Positions 24,310 through 35,684 of a DNA stretch of 64,000 nt are shown one piece after another. The notes below the pieces were generated by a model, which was not told where the DNA came from, did not search any database, and saw nothing but the letters and a program-made list of their open reading frames with translations. A program made the position numbers and the translations under genes. The first letter of the stretch is position 1, and every line of letters begins with the position of its first letter. Origin of the DNA: Chelonoidis abingdonii (Eukaryota > Chordata > Testudines > Testudinidae); NCBI RefSeq assembly GCF_003597395.2, contig NC_133770.1:95666794-95730793 (forward strand), read 5' to 3'.

Positions 24310-24575
24310 CTCGTTTTGCTAAATGCTGTATAAGCGCACAGTAAAAAAGAATCCATACTCCAAAGAGCTTTAAACCTAAATGGACAAGACAGACCATGGA
24401 TGAGAGAAAAGCAATATTATATCTCCACTGCACAGATAGAGAACTGAGGTACAGAGAGATTATGTGCGTTGGTCAAAGTCACAGAACAGGGTGTTTGCGG
24501 TAGAAGTGGAAACTTTACCCATATCTTGAGTCCCTGGTTGAATGTCTTCACCACAAGGCCATCTTTTCTCTCTGA
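24310..24575 (-). repeat. MIR-type SINE remnant, antisense
   Basis: Contains 'agaactgaggtacagagag' then 'ggtcaaagtcacagaacagg', 'gtggaaactttacc' and 'cttcaccacaaggccatc'. These are the reverse complement of the MIR core and tRNA-like part. Confidence 0.75.
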
Positions 24576-25867
24576 GGAGTGGGCAAATTTAGAGAGTGGT
24601 CAGTATTACTATGTAAATATTTTGCACAGCTCTAAGTGGCAAGTTAAAACTGAGGTTCATTGTCAGACCAATTTGGGGAACCTTGCATGGAGCCTACTTG
24701 TAATATTCCTGACCCTAGGCACAGCACTGTCAAACACATTTCTACTAACAGGAACTAGCCAAATTTATTATTAAATAAAAACACACAAATGGCTACAGCT
24801 CAGGGACTTAAATCATCATGGTTACTTATCTTTGTTGAATGTTAATATTATCATCATGCCTTATAATGTTTCTTTGAGACCTCCTTTGAAAGACAAATCA
24901 GAAGGAAAATCTGTTCTGTATAAATCAGGCTAAGAATTTGTTAATTCTCTTTTCCGAGCAAAATTCTTATGCCTATTTCTCTGAGCTGGAGCTTTGTGTG
25001 CCACCGTATGCGATTCATGTAGTCCTTCAAACTTCTAGTTCCTCTCTGAGTGTGACTTCAGGAAAGGATGTGCAGTTAATGTACTGATCAGAAATGGCAC
25101 CTGAGAAAACATAGCTAATTTCTGCAAGGCAATATTTTTATGCCTGCTTTTTCAGAGGTTCATCTAAGTACTTGTTGGCTGTCTATTTTAAAGGACATTC
25201 AGCTCCCCAGATTACTCATATTTTAAATAGATTTGTTGTTACACCTTTTGTTGCCCCTCTCTGGGAAGAAAACAACAACAGGAAAATTAAAAAAAAATTC
25301 ACTTGTTTCTCCCTCCCCTTCTCATTTCTGGAACCTTCTTCTCATCAGAGAAAGAAATAAAATCAGGGCAGGGTTTTTCCTGATGGCGCTAAGAATAGGT
25401 TGATCTGTGAATGTTCACATCAGCCTGCTCTTGGAATGACAGTGTTTACAGTATGTTCTGATAAATGTCTGATGTGGAGAACGCTACAGATTTAAATTTC
25501 AAAGTGGGTATAGATTGCAAGAAGTTCTGCATCCAAGACAGTTCCTGGAAAGGATGAGTGAGCCAGTCCAACTGGCTGGGGTGTCAGCTTTACACAACTC
25601 ACAAGCATAAATCTTAGGCCACTAGTTGAGCAGAAGGTGATACTGGTATTGCACAGATAAATGTAAGTTATATGGCTACCACATAAACATACAGGTTTTT
25701 GGGGAAAAAATTGCCCTCTTCTTCTCTCTTCAAAAAATTCCCAGCACCTCTTCACCTTGGGGGTGCGGGGGGTGGGGGGACCAACAGAAGTTTTTAATTA
25801 TTATTGTTTTTAGCAATACTGGAAAAGTAATAGAAAGAGAAACAAAGAAAGAAGCAGGCACTGACAG

Positions 25868-26115
25868 AGCAGCAGGTCCTAATGATAGGGCACTGGATTT
25901 ACACTCAGAAGACCAAGGTTCTATTCCTGGTGCTGCTGCCGGCTTGCTGATGGACCGTGGGCAACTCACTCACACACACCCCCCCACAGCCCTGTGCCTC
26001 AGCTTCCCCACTGTAAAATAGGGATAATGATAGTCACCTCCTTTGTACTTTTGAGATCTACAAATGAAAAACGCGATATAAAAGCTAGATATTAATATTA
26101 CTACTACTATTATTA
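25868..26115 (+). repeat. MIR-type tRNA-derived SINE
   Basis: B box-like aaggttctattcctgg, then a CA/C-rich stretch at 25971-25986, 'ctgtgcctcagcttcccca', 'ctgtaaaatagggataatga' and 'tttgagatctacaaatgaaa', ending in an ATT/ACT-rich tail. This is a nearly complete diverged SINE. Confidence 0.85.
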
Positions 26116-26154
26116 CAGGAACAATGAGCTTTAAAAACGAGAAACATATAGGCC

Positions 26155-26290
26155 ATTATTTTCAAAATCAGCTCATGATTTTGGATGTCCAGTCTGGGAC
26201 ATCTGTTTTTTCAGAAGGCAGTTAGCACTTTCATACTTGCTAAGAACTTTCAGATAATCTGGCCCCTTTTGAAAGCCCAAAACTGCTATT
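26155..26290. repeat. Old palindromic amniote-type repeat
   Basis: 'ggccattattttcaaaatcag' at the left and 'cagataatctggcccc' at the right bracket a decayed inverted repeat, with 'ggatgtccagtctgggacatct' near the centre. Confidence 0.45.
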
Positions 26291-26794
26291 TACTTATGAA
26301 AATCTTGACCATACTGCATATATTATGGACTAAATAAGTAAGATAGTCCATCTTCTAGCGGAGCTATAAAAATCAACAAGATCAAAGAAAATGAATAATC
26401 ATGAAGCGTGCAGTATTCCTTTAGTGTAATAAGTAGCAGAGTGGGGGGAAGGGGAAAGGTCCATGAATATTTGTGAAAAATTAAAAACTATTTCACTTCA
26501 GTTGTGCTCATACACCTTCTGTGCTTGATTTCTGTGAAAATTTCAGTGGTAGCTTTATCTCACACAAACACTTGCCATACACTAATCTTAAATTTACACA
26601 TTCAACGCACTGCATGAGAATAGATATCTCAAAATCCCTCACAAAGTCCTTGCACAGAGACAATTAAACAAGTTAGACACTTGTAACAGCTAGGACCACA
26701 TTCACATTCCATCGCTATGGTAATTGTAGGGAGAGTGAAAATTAAATTCTGCATCCAAGAAATAAATTGTGCATGCCTAATTTTACTAGGAATC

Positions 26795-27897
26795 TGTGAC
26801 AGTCTGTACCCCTACGTTCACCTCTTTTACAAGACTATGATACATTTTGTACAAAGTATGCCTTGTGAGGTATCATTTGAAAACTCATAATTTGTTAATT
26901 ATTATTGTCCTGGTAAAATATCTGTGGCAATATGACATGTACAGTTATAAGATTCCTCTGTATGGTATTACTAAGATATGTTCCAAGTCTGAGGGAGCAG
27001 CCATAAACCAGTACCTCAGAGACAAAAGACTAGCCAATGCCTCAGCCAGATGTCAACAAAATTGAATGGACCATCACCTGGTTTAGGGGCCATTCTTTGG
27101 CAGGAAAGAGTATGTGGGGAAAATCTAAATCTTGACAAAGAAACAGCTGTGGGATCCCATCCCCATAGTCTTTCCATCTCCTGAGCCTCAGCTGGAGATG
27201 ATTCGTGAGGAAGAGAAAGAGCTATAAGAATGGGGAGCAGATGCCCCAAATGATCTGTCCCTTTCTCTCTATTCATGGTATTGACAACACTTCAAGAACA
27301 AAGCAGCAGCATTGGACTGGAGGAGGGATCCTAACTGAAAGAGATTCAGCCAGTAAGCCTGCTGAAACATGTGGTGAGAGACACTTAGCTTTGAATTCAT
27401 GCTAGCTTGTTAACTTGGCATTAGTTGTGTTTTACTTTTATTTTCTTGTAACCAATTCTGACTTTTGTGCCTCATTACTTGTAATCACTTAAAATCTACC
27501 TTTTGTAGTTAAACTTGTTTTATGGTTTTTATCTAAACAGTTTGTTTGGATTGAAGTGTTTGGGAAGCTCCTTTGGGAAGCAGGATTTGTACATATCATT
27601 TTGTATTAATAAAATGACAGACTTTATAAAAGCTTGTATTGTCTGAGAGAGAGCTGGGCAGTACAAAATGCACATTTTTGAGGGAGAGTCTGGGACTGGG
27701 AATTTGCCGGTGTTGTTCTACAGTGTAATTCATGAGTGGCTGTTATAGCATTCATACAATATAACTGAGTGGCTGTGTGAGAGCAGATCAGGAGTGGTAG
27801 CTCTCATAACAAAGCAGTGTAAAAGGCACAACAGGTTGAAGAACTGAGGGGACACAGCTGTTCATCAGTCCAGATTGCACCCTTGGTAATTGTCACA
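26795..27897 (+). mobile_element. Solo LTR, copy 2 of the 1.1-kb family
   Basis: A 1,103-bp block starting TGTGACAGTC and ending TTGTCACA, giving a clean 7-bp terminal inverted repeat. It is collinear with 5728-6847 throughout and in the same orientation. The AATAAA of copy 1 is absent at the corresponding place ('tttgtagttaaacttg'), so its polyadenylation signal has decayed. No TSD is clear (gaatc before, gtacc after). No internal retroelement genes adjoin it. Confidence 0.82.
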
Positions 27898-28479
27898 GTA
27901 CCTTAGACAAAATACGTGAGAGCCACAAAATAAAAGGTTGAAAAATGTCATACTTCAATTTATCTGCAACCACTTCCTGCACTGCTATCCCCCTGAAAGA
28001 TTCAAAGCCAGAGAGCTTCTTCAAGCTCTTCTCTTGATGTTAAGGATTATAAAGTCACTGGAAAATAATACAATGTGATTAATCACATGTAAAAACTCAA
28101 CTTGGATGGCAATATGCACAATCAGTCCACAAAATAAAATCTGAACATTTTATTGAGAACATTTGGGTAATGAATAAATTTGATAAAACTGCTATATGAT
28201 TGCAGATATTCCAAGAGCAGAGGGAGAGAAGCTAAATTAATCAAATAAATGATTCACTCAACCACATAAATAGGATCACTTGACATTAATGTTCTCTCAC
28301 TTAAAAGGGGAGAGAGAGATACCTTTTATAATAAGTCATTCTCTGCTCATTCCAAAGAACTCATCAGGTATATCTGAAAAATACACTGAACTTTCCTCCA
28401 TGATGTTGAAATGATTGAAGAGCTGGTGCTGGATAACTTGTTTAAGAGAAGTCTCAACAATCAATCAATACTTAACTCT
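27898..28479. other. Intronic sequence, no feature recognised
   Basis: AT-rich sequence with no recognised exon or repeat. Confidence 0.45.
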
Positions 28480-28645
28480 TATAATATGTTTGTCATCCAT
28501 AGATCTCAAAATGTTTATAGGAGATAAGTATCATTATCCACATGCTACAGATTTGTACAGTGGTTAGAAAATGACTAGGACCTATAGAATCTAGTCCAAC
28601 TGTGCTACCATGACATTGCCTCATGTTGGGCATGACATTTTAACT
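28480..28645 (-). repeat. Decayed MIR-like fragment
   Basis: 'agatctcaaaatgttta' is followed by 'taagtatcattatccacat' and 'ctacagatttgtacagtgg', an antisense MIR core and 3' pattern. It is strongly diverged. Confidence 0.45.
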
Positions 28646-28650
28646 TCTTT

Positions 28651-29793
28651 CAGGGCTTGTCTACATGGCGAGGTAATGTGCTTTAGAGGGATGTGACTTC
28701 TAAAGTGCACTAATGTGCTGCACGTTAATTGGTCTGTGTAAACTACTTTAACATAGTGCTATTTAAAACAGCATTATGTTAACATGCACTAGGGAACCTT
28801 TACTGTGCATTAGCATGCTCTGCATGGACCAATTAATGTGCAACTGTCAAGGTTTTTTCCCCCACTTTGAACTTTAGCGTCCAAAAAGTGGGGATCTGCA
28901 TGATCACTTTTAAGCTTAATTACTAGCTTAAATTTGGTACACTGCCACCAGCCAAAAATATAGTGTTTGGCACACTTCTGTTCCCCTAAAACCTTCCCTG
29001 GGGAACCCAAGACCCAAACCCCTTGGGTCTTAAAACAAGGAGAAATAAACCATCCCGCTCCTTTCCCCCGCCTCCAGACTTTTCCCTCCCTGGGTTGCCT
29101 TGGGAAGCTTCACACCGATCCAAACTCCTTGGATCTTAAACAAATGAGGAATTAACCATCTCCCCTTCCTTTTCCCCCCACCAATCCCTGGTGAGTTTAG
29201 ACTCTTTGGATTCTAAAACAAGGAAAAATCAATCTGGTTCTTAAAAAGAAAGCTTTTAATTAAAGAAAGAAAAGGTAAAAATTATCTCTGTAAAATCAGG
29301 AGGGAAAATGCTTTACAGGGTAGTCAGATTCATATAGACTAGAGGGACTCCCCCCACCCCCAGCCTGAGATTCAAAGTTACAGCAAACTGAGGTAAAAAT
29401 CCTTCCAGCAAAAGGAAAAACATTCACAAATTGAAAGAAAACAATCATAAGCCTAATCCGCCTTGCCTGGCTATACTTACAATTTTGAAACATGAAAAAC
29501 TGATTCAGAAAGATTGGGAAAGTCTGGGTGTACGTCTGGTCCCTCTTAGCCCCAAGAGCGAACAACCAACAAAACAAACAACACAAACAAAGACTTCCCT
29601 CCACCAAGATCTGAAAGTATCTTGTCCCCCCATTGGTCCTCTGGTCAGGTGTCAGCCAGGTTTACTGAGCTTCTTAACCCTTTACAGGTAAAAGAGACAT
29701 TAACCCTTAACCATCTGTTTATGACAGCAACACATTAGTGTGCTTTAGAAATTACACTCCATATAGCATATTACCCCAAATGTAGCCAACTCC
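28651..29793. mobile_element. Long-armed palindromic MITE, interrupted by an LTR
   Basis: The left arm (from cagggcttgtctacatgg at 28651) and the right arm (ending near 29793, whose reverse complement begins ggagttggctacattt) match over about 85-95 bp. The match includes ttctaaagtgcactaatgtg-type and gttaattgg motifs. With the 882-bp insertion at 28845-29726 and one TSD copy removed, the element is about 255 bp and nearly a perfect hairpin. No clear TSD was found for the MITE itself. Confidence 0.8.
28845..29726 (-). mobile_element. Solo LTR with perfect 5-bp TSD
   Basis: An 882-bp block reading TGTCAAGG...ATGACA on the plus strand, so it has TG...CA ends on either strand. It is flanked by identical 5-bp repeats gcaac at 28840-28844 and 29727-29731, inside the palindromic MITE. 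I recognise the sequence, read on the minus strand from tgtcataaacag, as a common turtle LTR. A 5-bp TSD fits Gypsy elements and some endogenous retroviruses. The 103- and 86-codon frames inside are chance readings. Confidence 0.93.
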
Positions 29794-29796
29794 TTA

Positions 29797-29905
29797 ATGA
29801 CTTCTCTTAGTTTCTCAATTAATAAAATGGAGATAATACTTTAACTGCACAAGGGCGTTGTGAGCTTAATTGTCATTTGCCAAGTTCTGCAAGATCCATG
29901 GTTGA
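29797..29905 (+). repeat. MIR core fragment
   Basis: 'tagtttctcaattaataaaatggagataatac' is followed by 'gggcgttgtgagcttaattg', the 3' half of the MIR core only. Confidence 0.55.
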
Positions 29906-31150
29906 GAGTTGTAGTGTGGGCAACATATACAATATACACTCCACGTGATTTTCTAAATAATATTTTCCAATAATAAAAGAACAACTAAGGAGCAACTAAT
30001 GAGGAGCAACTAAGTCTCATTAGTCCTCTCAAGAGAAGGGACTATGGTAGTTTTTGCTTCTCCTTGAAGATGAGATACAGCAAAAATAACTACTGTCATG
30101 ACCATTTTTACCCATAATAGAAGTGTGCCTAATATGGCAGAAATATTGCAATTTGTCAGGATATCTACAATGCCGTTCCCTACAGTCTACAAGCAGCAAT
30201 TTTGAAGTAAATCTTTTGCTACATTTCTACCAGACGATAGGAAAACAACGTAATTTAAGGCAAGGAAAGGTCATTGTGACACGGCTACAAGAGCAATGCA
30301 ATAATGAAGTAGTAATATTGCTGCCAATTGGGTAATTTTCTTTCCATTAAATAATCTGCTTAGAAGACTCAAGCACTATTAAAACAGAAGCTACTGAACT
30401 TTTTCTTAGAAATTTACCGCATAAGATAATAACATTTCAGCCTCAAAACACAGAGCAGAAAATATTATAGACAGATCAGCTGCTTTTGTTAAGTCCAAGT
30501 CAAGAAATAATTTGCTGAGGTTTTTTTCTGTGTGGTACGAAGCAAAAAGAATAAGATTGCTCAAGGAACTAGCTTTCAACGCTATAGACCTGAGGCCAAG
30601 TTCACAGCTGATGTAAGAAGATACCATTTCATTGGTGTCCGCAGAGATGCACTGTTTTACATCAGCAATGAATTTGGCCCATTGTTTCAAATTCTCAATC
30701 AGAGTCCAGACACCACCAGCAGAGAACAGAAGGTTTAAACCCCCAAAACAAGCAGTTAAACCAACTTATTGCTATTATGTCATTGTACTATAAAAATATA
30801 TTGAGTATGGTCCTTTATGAAAGCTTGCAATGTTCTGAACTTGACGGTCATTATGAGAAATGTATATAGCCTGTGGTTATGAATTTATATATTCCAGCAT
30901 GTAGAAAACTGCGCTCAGCTGGGTGGTGAGCTGTCAAGCAGGTGGCAGGAGTAGGGGGCACCTCCCAAAACAAGAGTTTACACAAAACCAGGTTCAAGTA
31001 ACTATCCATTGTCCAGCCCAGGAAGAGACAATGATGGACCATAAGAGACAACTAGAAATACATTGAGACAACTGAAAAGGAAAAGAACATCTGGGCTATC
31101 AAGTCAAGAGAGAAATTTCCCATTCTGAATAACCATAAGTCACCATGGAC
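29906..31150. other. Intronic sequence with one old palindromic repeat
   Basis: No exon recognised. A decayed palindromic element at about 30590-30690 has 'gaggccaagttcacagctgatgtaa' paired with 'ttttacatcagcaatgaatttggccc'. A short tandem duplication of gagcaacta occurs at about 29988-30012. The 94-codon minus-strand frame at 30406-30690 overlaps this repeat. Confidence 0.5.
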
Positions 31151-32391
31151 TAAGGGTAAAAACTGGAGGCTGGCCCATGGCAGCTTACTTAGGGTCACGG
31201 GGCTCAGGTTAAGGGGCTGTTTAATTGTGGTATAGACAATCAGGCTCTGCCTGGAGCCAAGGCTCTAGGACTCTGCAAGGTGGAAGGGTTCCAGAGCTCT
31301 GGCTGCAGGCCGGAGCCTGAACAACTACACTATCTAAGAACAGCCATACTGAGTTAGACCAATGGTCCTTCTAGCCCAGTATCCTGTCTTATGACAGTCG
31401 CCAATGCCAGGTGCTTCAGAGGGAATGAACAGAACAGGCAATCATTGAGGGATCTATCCCATCATCCACTCCCAGCTTCTGGCAATCAGAGGCTAGGGAG
31501 AGCCAGAGCATAGGGTTACATCCCTGACTATCTTGGCTAATAGCCATTGATAGATTTATCCTCCGTGAACATATCTAATTCTTTTTTTAACCTGTTATAG
31601 TTTTGGCATTCACAACATCCTCTGGCAATGGAGTGAAAAAGTACTTCCTTACATTTGTTTTAAACCTGCTACCTGTTTATTTCAGTATGTGACCCCTGGT
31701 TCTTATATTAAGTGAAGGGGTAAATAACACCTCCTTGTTCGTTTTCTCCACATCATTCATGCTTTTATAGATCTCTATCATACCCCACCTTTCCAAGTTG
31801 AAAAATCCCAGTCCATTTAATCTTTCCTCATATGGAAGCTGTTTCATGTCCTTAATTATTTTCTTTGTCCTTCTTTGTACCATTGCTAATTCTAATACAC
31901 ATTTTTTGAGATGGGGTGACCAGGACTGCATGCACTATTCAAGATTCGGGTGTATTGTGGCTTTGTATAGCAGCACTATGTTATTGTCTGTCTTATTATC
32001 CATCCCTTTCCTAATGGTTTCCAACATTGTTCACGTTTATGATTGCTGTGCACATTGAACAGATGTTTTCAGAGAACTATCCACAATGATCCAAGAGCTC
32101 TTTCTTGAGTGGTAAAAGCTAATTTAGACCCCATCATTTTATAGGTATAGTTGGGATTATGTTTTCCACTGTGCATTATTTTGCATTTATCAACAACGAA
32201 TTTCATCTGCCATTTTGTTGCCCAGTCACCCAGTTTTGAGGGATCATTTTATAACTCTTCACAGTCTTATTTGGACTCAACTATCTTGAGTACACTGCAA
32301 TTAAACAGTCCCTTAGCCCAAGCCTGTGCAAGCCCAAGTCAGTTGGCACTGGCATGCCATGGGCGTCTAACTGCAGTGTAGACATACCCTA
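31151..32391. mobile_element. Palindromic MITE split by a CR1 insertion
   Basis: The left part (31151-31331) and the right part (32291-32391) are two inverted arms of one element. 'ggctcaggttaaggggctgtttaattg' on the left is mirrored by 'caattaaacagtcccttagcccaagcc' on the right, and 'ggctggcccatggcagct' by 'agttggcactggcatgcc'. The outer ends read taagggt and acccta, consistent with a TA target. About 16 bp of the outer left arm seems deleted. The inner symmetric region, from the end of the left part, is where the CR1 landed. Confidence 0.8.
31332..32290 (-). mobile_element. CR1 LINE 3' fragment
   Basis: A minus-strand CR1 whose 3' end faces left. The 3' UTR has the 'actgagttagaccaatggtcc' and 'cagtatcctgtctt' signature. 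Upstream of it on the minus strand is the decayed end of ORF2, visible in the frame at 31677-31931 (VQRRTKKIIKDMKQLPYEER then LNGLGFFNLERW). It is flanked by tacact at 31326-31331 and 32291-32296, a probable target duplication. It is 5'-truncated and inactive. Confidence 0.93.
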
Positions 32392-32395
32392 TGAG

Positions 32396-32697
32396 CAGGG
32401 CCAGCGCTTCCATTGAGGCGAACTAGGCAATTGCCTAGGATTTTCAGGGGGTGGCATCTTGCTTGGGGGGCGGGCGGCAGGCGGCTCCGGTGGACCTGCC
32501 GCAGTTGTGCCTGCGGAGGGTCCGCTGGTCCCGCGCGGCTCCGGTAGACCTCCCGCAGGCATGGCTGCGGCAGCTCCACCAGAGTTGCGGACCAACGGAC
32601 CCTCCGCAGAAATGGCTGCGGCAGCTCCACCGGAGCCGCGGGAGTGGCGCGAAATGGCCGTGCGCCTAGGGCATGAAAAACTCTAGCATCAGTCCTG
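32396..32697. mobile_element. hAT-type MITE with perfect 8-bp TSD, GC-rich
   Basis: A 302-bp element bounded by cagggccagcgc and gcatcagtcctg. The 8-bp flanks cctatgag at 32388-32395 and 32698-32705 are identical. The left TSD overlaps the last bases of the palindromic MITE, so this element inserted at that edge. The interior is very GC- and CpG-rich, with repeated 'gctgcggcagctccacc' units (two copies near 32563 and 32613), which explains the several open frames of up to 87 codons on both strands. Confidence 0.92.
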
Positions 32698-32739
32698 CCT
32701 ATGAGGGGCAGGGGGGAGGAAAAAGCCTTCTAAAAGCAG

Positions 32740-33285
32740 GCTTGTAACTGAGGATTTTTTTATTCAGAACTCAGGGCCCAGTTTTGGGGCAAAAGGCTGT
32801 CCATTAATGGTGGATCCCTCCAATAGCTATGAGGTATTATGGGAAACTATTTTAAGGCATTAGGTAACTAACTATAATTATCTGCTGTGTAACCTGTATA
32901 CGTCTGCTTTCCCTGACAGTTTCATCTGTGAATCTGTGTTTTTTTCTATCAAAAAAGCTTTTTGTTTATTTTCATCCCAAGAAGGTCTTTGTGTGCAAGC
33001 CATGTGAAATGGGTTAGCTGGTATCTGGGAGGCTGGTTTCATGCCTTCGGGGAGCGACGATCCAGAGGAGTATGGCCTTGGTGTCTGATAATTAAGAATT
33101 TGGGGAGGACACGTTTGGGGAGACTCAGGACTGGAAGGCAGTTTGTGTCACACTGAAAAGAATAACTGGGCTGGTGAGAAACAGGGTGAGACCTTGTGCT
33201 TGTGGGCAGCCTAAGTGGTGTCAGGGATCTGAACAAAAGCTGCACCACACAATGGCCCCCAAGGTTACAGGGTAGGCTGTGACAG
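32740..33285 (+). mobile_element. Probable LTR fragment
   Basis: The right end 'aaggttacagggtaggctgtgaca' is a TGT/ACA-type LTR end that I associate with turtle LTR elements. Upstream sequence is consistent with LTR composition but the left end is not defined. Without a TSD the call is tentative. Confidence 0.45.
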
Positions 33286-33289
33286 AAGC

Positions 33290-34073
33290 TTTATTATCTG
33301 GGTGGACTCCAAAACACCACCAAAAATAAGTACGAATGTCATTTGATTCTAGACTCTAGAACCAAAATAGCTAGGAGATTAGTACACAGATCTGTGTGCA
33401 GAAGCTTGTGCCCCCCTTGCATTATGGTTGGCTTAAGACAGTGCTAGTGGTGACTCATTTCTACTAGCACTAAAGTTACCTACACACTTATTTTGGAAAT
33501 GGTTAAACAGAAGATACTCCATGGGATAAACTGAGCCTTCTCTCCAATACCATACATAATATTTGCACCACAAACTGTACCAAAATTACTCAGAAAAACC
33601 TGGGGTACAATAGGTGTCCAATTACTAGTTTGCATTGGCTAAAAAGTGTTTAGCTGTACTAGAATGGGTCTAAAATAACTAGCGTGCCGCAAAATGGCAA
33701 ACTCACACTCCTCCCCAAACATTTCACACAGACATTTCTTTGAATCAATGGTATTTCTGATTAGAGGAGTTACAGAGAAAATGAATGGGCAGTATATACC
33801 CCTCCAGCACGTAGCCCTTCTTCAGCCATAAACATCACCTTCATTTTGTCTGGGTTAGGATTAAATTTCATCCAGGCAATGAAAAACAAAAATGCTGTGC
33901 ACCTTCATTTTGCCATAAGTGACACACTGAGCTGCATGATAGCCCACATCACCTCACTAGTTCTCCCAAGCAGCTTAACATGCACCTTGAGGATGGGTGG
34001 TGGCAGACTAGAACTGTGCCCCCGAAGGATTTAAAGCAGATGAATGATTGTTCAAAATCTCCCTCTCTGACAG
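33290..34073. other. Intronic sequence, no feature recognised
   Basis: Mixed sequence without clear repeats. The open frame at 33846-34034 has no recognisable domain. Confidence 0.4.
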
Positions 34074-34081
34074 CTTAGAAA

Positions 34082-34327
34082 CAGCGGTGGCTCCAGGCCC
34101 CAGCGCTCTAAGCGTGTGCATGGGGCAGCCTAACAGTCCCTGCGAGGCCGGCAGTCAGGCAGCCTTCAGTGGCATGCCTGCAGGAGGTCCACCGGTCCCA
34201 GCCATTCAGTGGCAATTCGGCGGTGGGTGCGGCAAAGCCGCGGGACCAGTGGATCTCCCACAGGCGTGCCACCGAAGGCAGGCTGCCTGCCGTGCTCGGG
34301 GTGGCAAAAAAGCTAGAGCCGCCCCTG
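34082..34327. mobile_element. hAT-type MITE with perfect 8-bp TSD
   Basis: A 246-bp element from cagcggtggctccag to ctagagccgcccctg, with an imperfect TIR of about 15 bp. It is flanked by cttagaaa at 34074-34081 and 34328-34335. The interior is GC-rich. It is related to 3375-3585 (tggctccaggc... start) and to 32396-32697. The 94/95-codon frames on both strands are spurious. Confidence 0.92.
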
Positions 34328-34335
34328 CTTAGAAA

Positions 34336-35365
34336 GAAACCATCACAAGAGTAAGCCCATCTACCCCACCAAAATGAAGGTGACACGATCAACAAAGGTC
34401 AAAATCAAACCAACATAACCTTGTGATCAACAGTATCAAGACTACTGATAGACTTAAAACAACTAGCACTGACATCTGTCATCTCTCTGTTACTAGGAGA
34501 TCAAAGGGTGAAATCCCTGCAGTTTCCCTGCTTTCCCAAGCTCAAAACAGAACTGAAAGAAATGCAGGAAACCAGAAGAGTCCAGAAAATTAAGCTTGCT
34601 TGGTAAGGAGAACTCATTTTACAGAGATCAGTAAATGTTTAGAATTAGCTGAACCAATCATATTTGCAATGGAATTGAAGACTTAACGTTCTAGTTCAAA
34701 ATTACAGGCAGCAAAAGAAAAAAATCCTATGAGCAAAGAAATTAAGATCACTGTGAATACTAAAAACTCACATGTGATCAGAAAAATCAAACCGGTGACA
34801 CAAAGAACCAATGTCATGTTGATAAGGCTTCCCCTTAACTCCAAAAGAAATATTTATAGTTTTGTTTGTGATGAAATAAGAGGCACTGGAAATGAATAAT
34901 GCTGTATGTGCCTCTGTATTGTGTCACAGCACATCATAGAGATCAACCAGGAAAGTACTCAGTTCCCCTCTCCACCCCCACAGTACTCCCGGAATGAAAA
35001 ACACTTATAAATAACAAATGCAGTTTTAAAATCCAATGTGGGAAACCAAGTTTTGTTTTCAGGGATGAGGGAGGATTTCATTCAGATTAGTCACACTCTT
35101 CTATGAAATGGAGAGACTTTTAAGAGCCTGGAAATAAGAATGACAAGTAAGGACTTTGAGTTGCTTTGTCCTGTCAAGATGAAAGTCTGTCATTAAGAAC
35201 ATTCAAACCTCCAAATATCTCCTGTCCTAACATCATTTTCAGTACCCTGAATAAAAACATGGAATGACCACAACCAATTAGTGGAAGAAACCACCTGAGG
35301 AGTTTGATTTGCTCTTTTTCCCTTTGCAAAAAGTTACTTGCTTGGAGCAAAGTGCTTGTGCAACA
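34336..35365. other. Intronic sequence, no feature recognised
   Basis: AT-rich sequence without clear repeats or exons. Confidence 0.45.
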
Positions 35366-35369
35366 CTAA

Positions 35370-35465
35370 GTCCCCTGTGACAGTTCCTCAGCTGGTGTAA
35401 ATTGGTGTAGCTTAGCTGAAGTCAATAAAGTATGCAGATTTACACATGCTGAGAATATGGCCCCA
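35370..35465. repeat. Old palindromic amniote-type repeat
   Basis: 'gctggtgtaaattggtgtagc', 'ctgaagtcaataaag' and 'gatttacacatgctgagaatatggccc' form a decayed inverted repeat of the 'tggtgtaaat / atttacacc' kind common in sauropsid genomes. Confidence 0.55.
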
Positions 35466-35494
35466 TGTCTTTATACTGCAATTTTTGTTTGCAA

Positions 35495-35635
35495 TTAATC
35501 TGGCTGTGAAGAGCTCTGTGTAAGCTCGAAAGCTTGTCTCTCTCAACAACAGAAGTTGGTTCAATAGTAGATATTACCTCACTCACCTTGTCTCTCTAAT
35601 ATCCTAGGACTGACATGGCTAAAATACTGAATACG
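35495..35635 (+). mobile_element. 3' end of a Penelope-like element
   Basis: Shares with 59680-59765 the block 'agctcgaaagcttgtctctctca', then an 'acagaagttggt' hairpin and 'agatattacctcactcacc'. Here it continues through 'ttgtctctctaatatccta' and 'ctgacatggctaaa'. Only the 3' end remains. The assignment depends on the longer copy at 58890-59765, which has a GIY-YIG-like coding remnant. Confidence 0.7.
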
Positions 35636-35684
35636 ATGAGGAAAAATTGTTGTCAGACGTACTCTCTGCCATGGGCTGTGGGTA

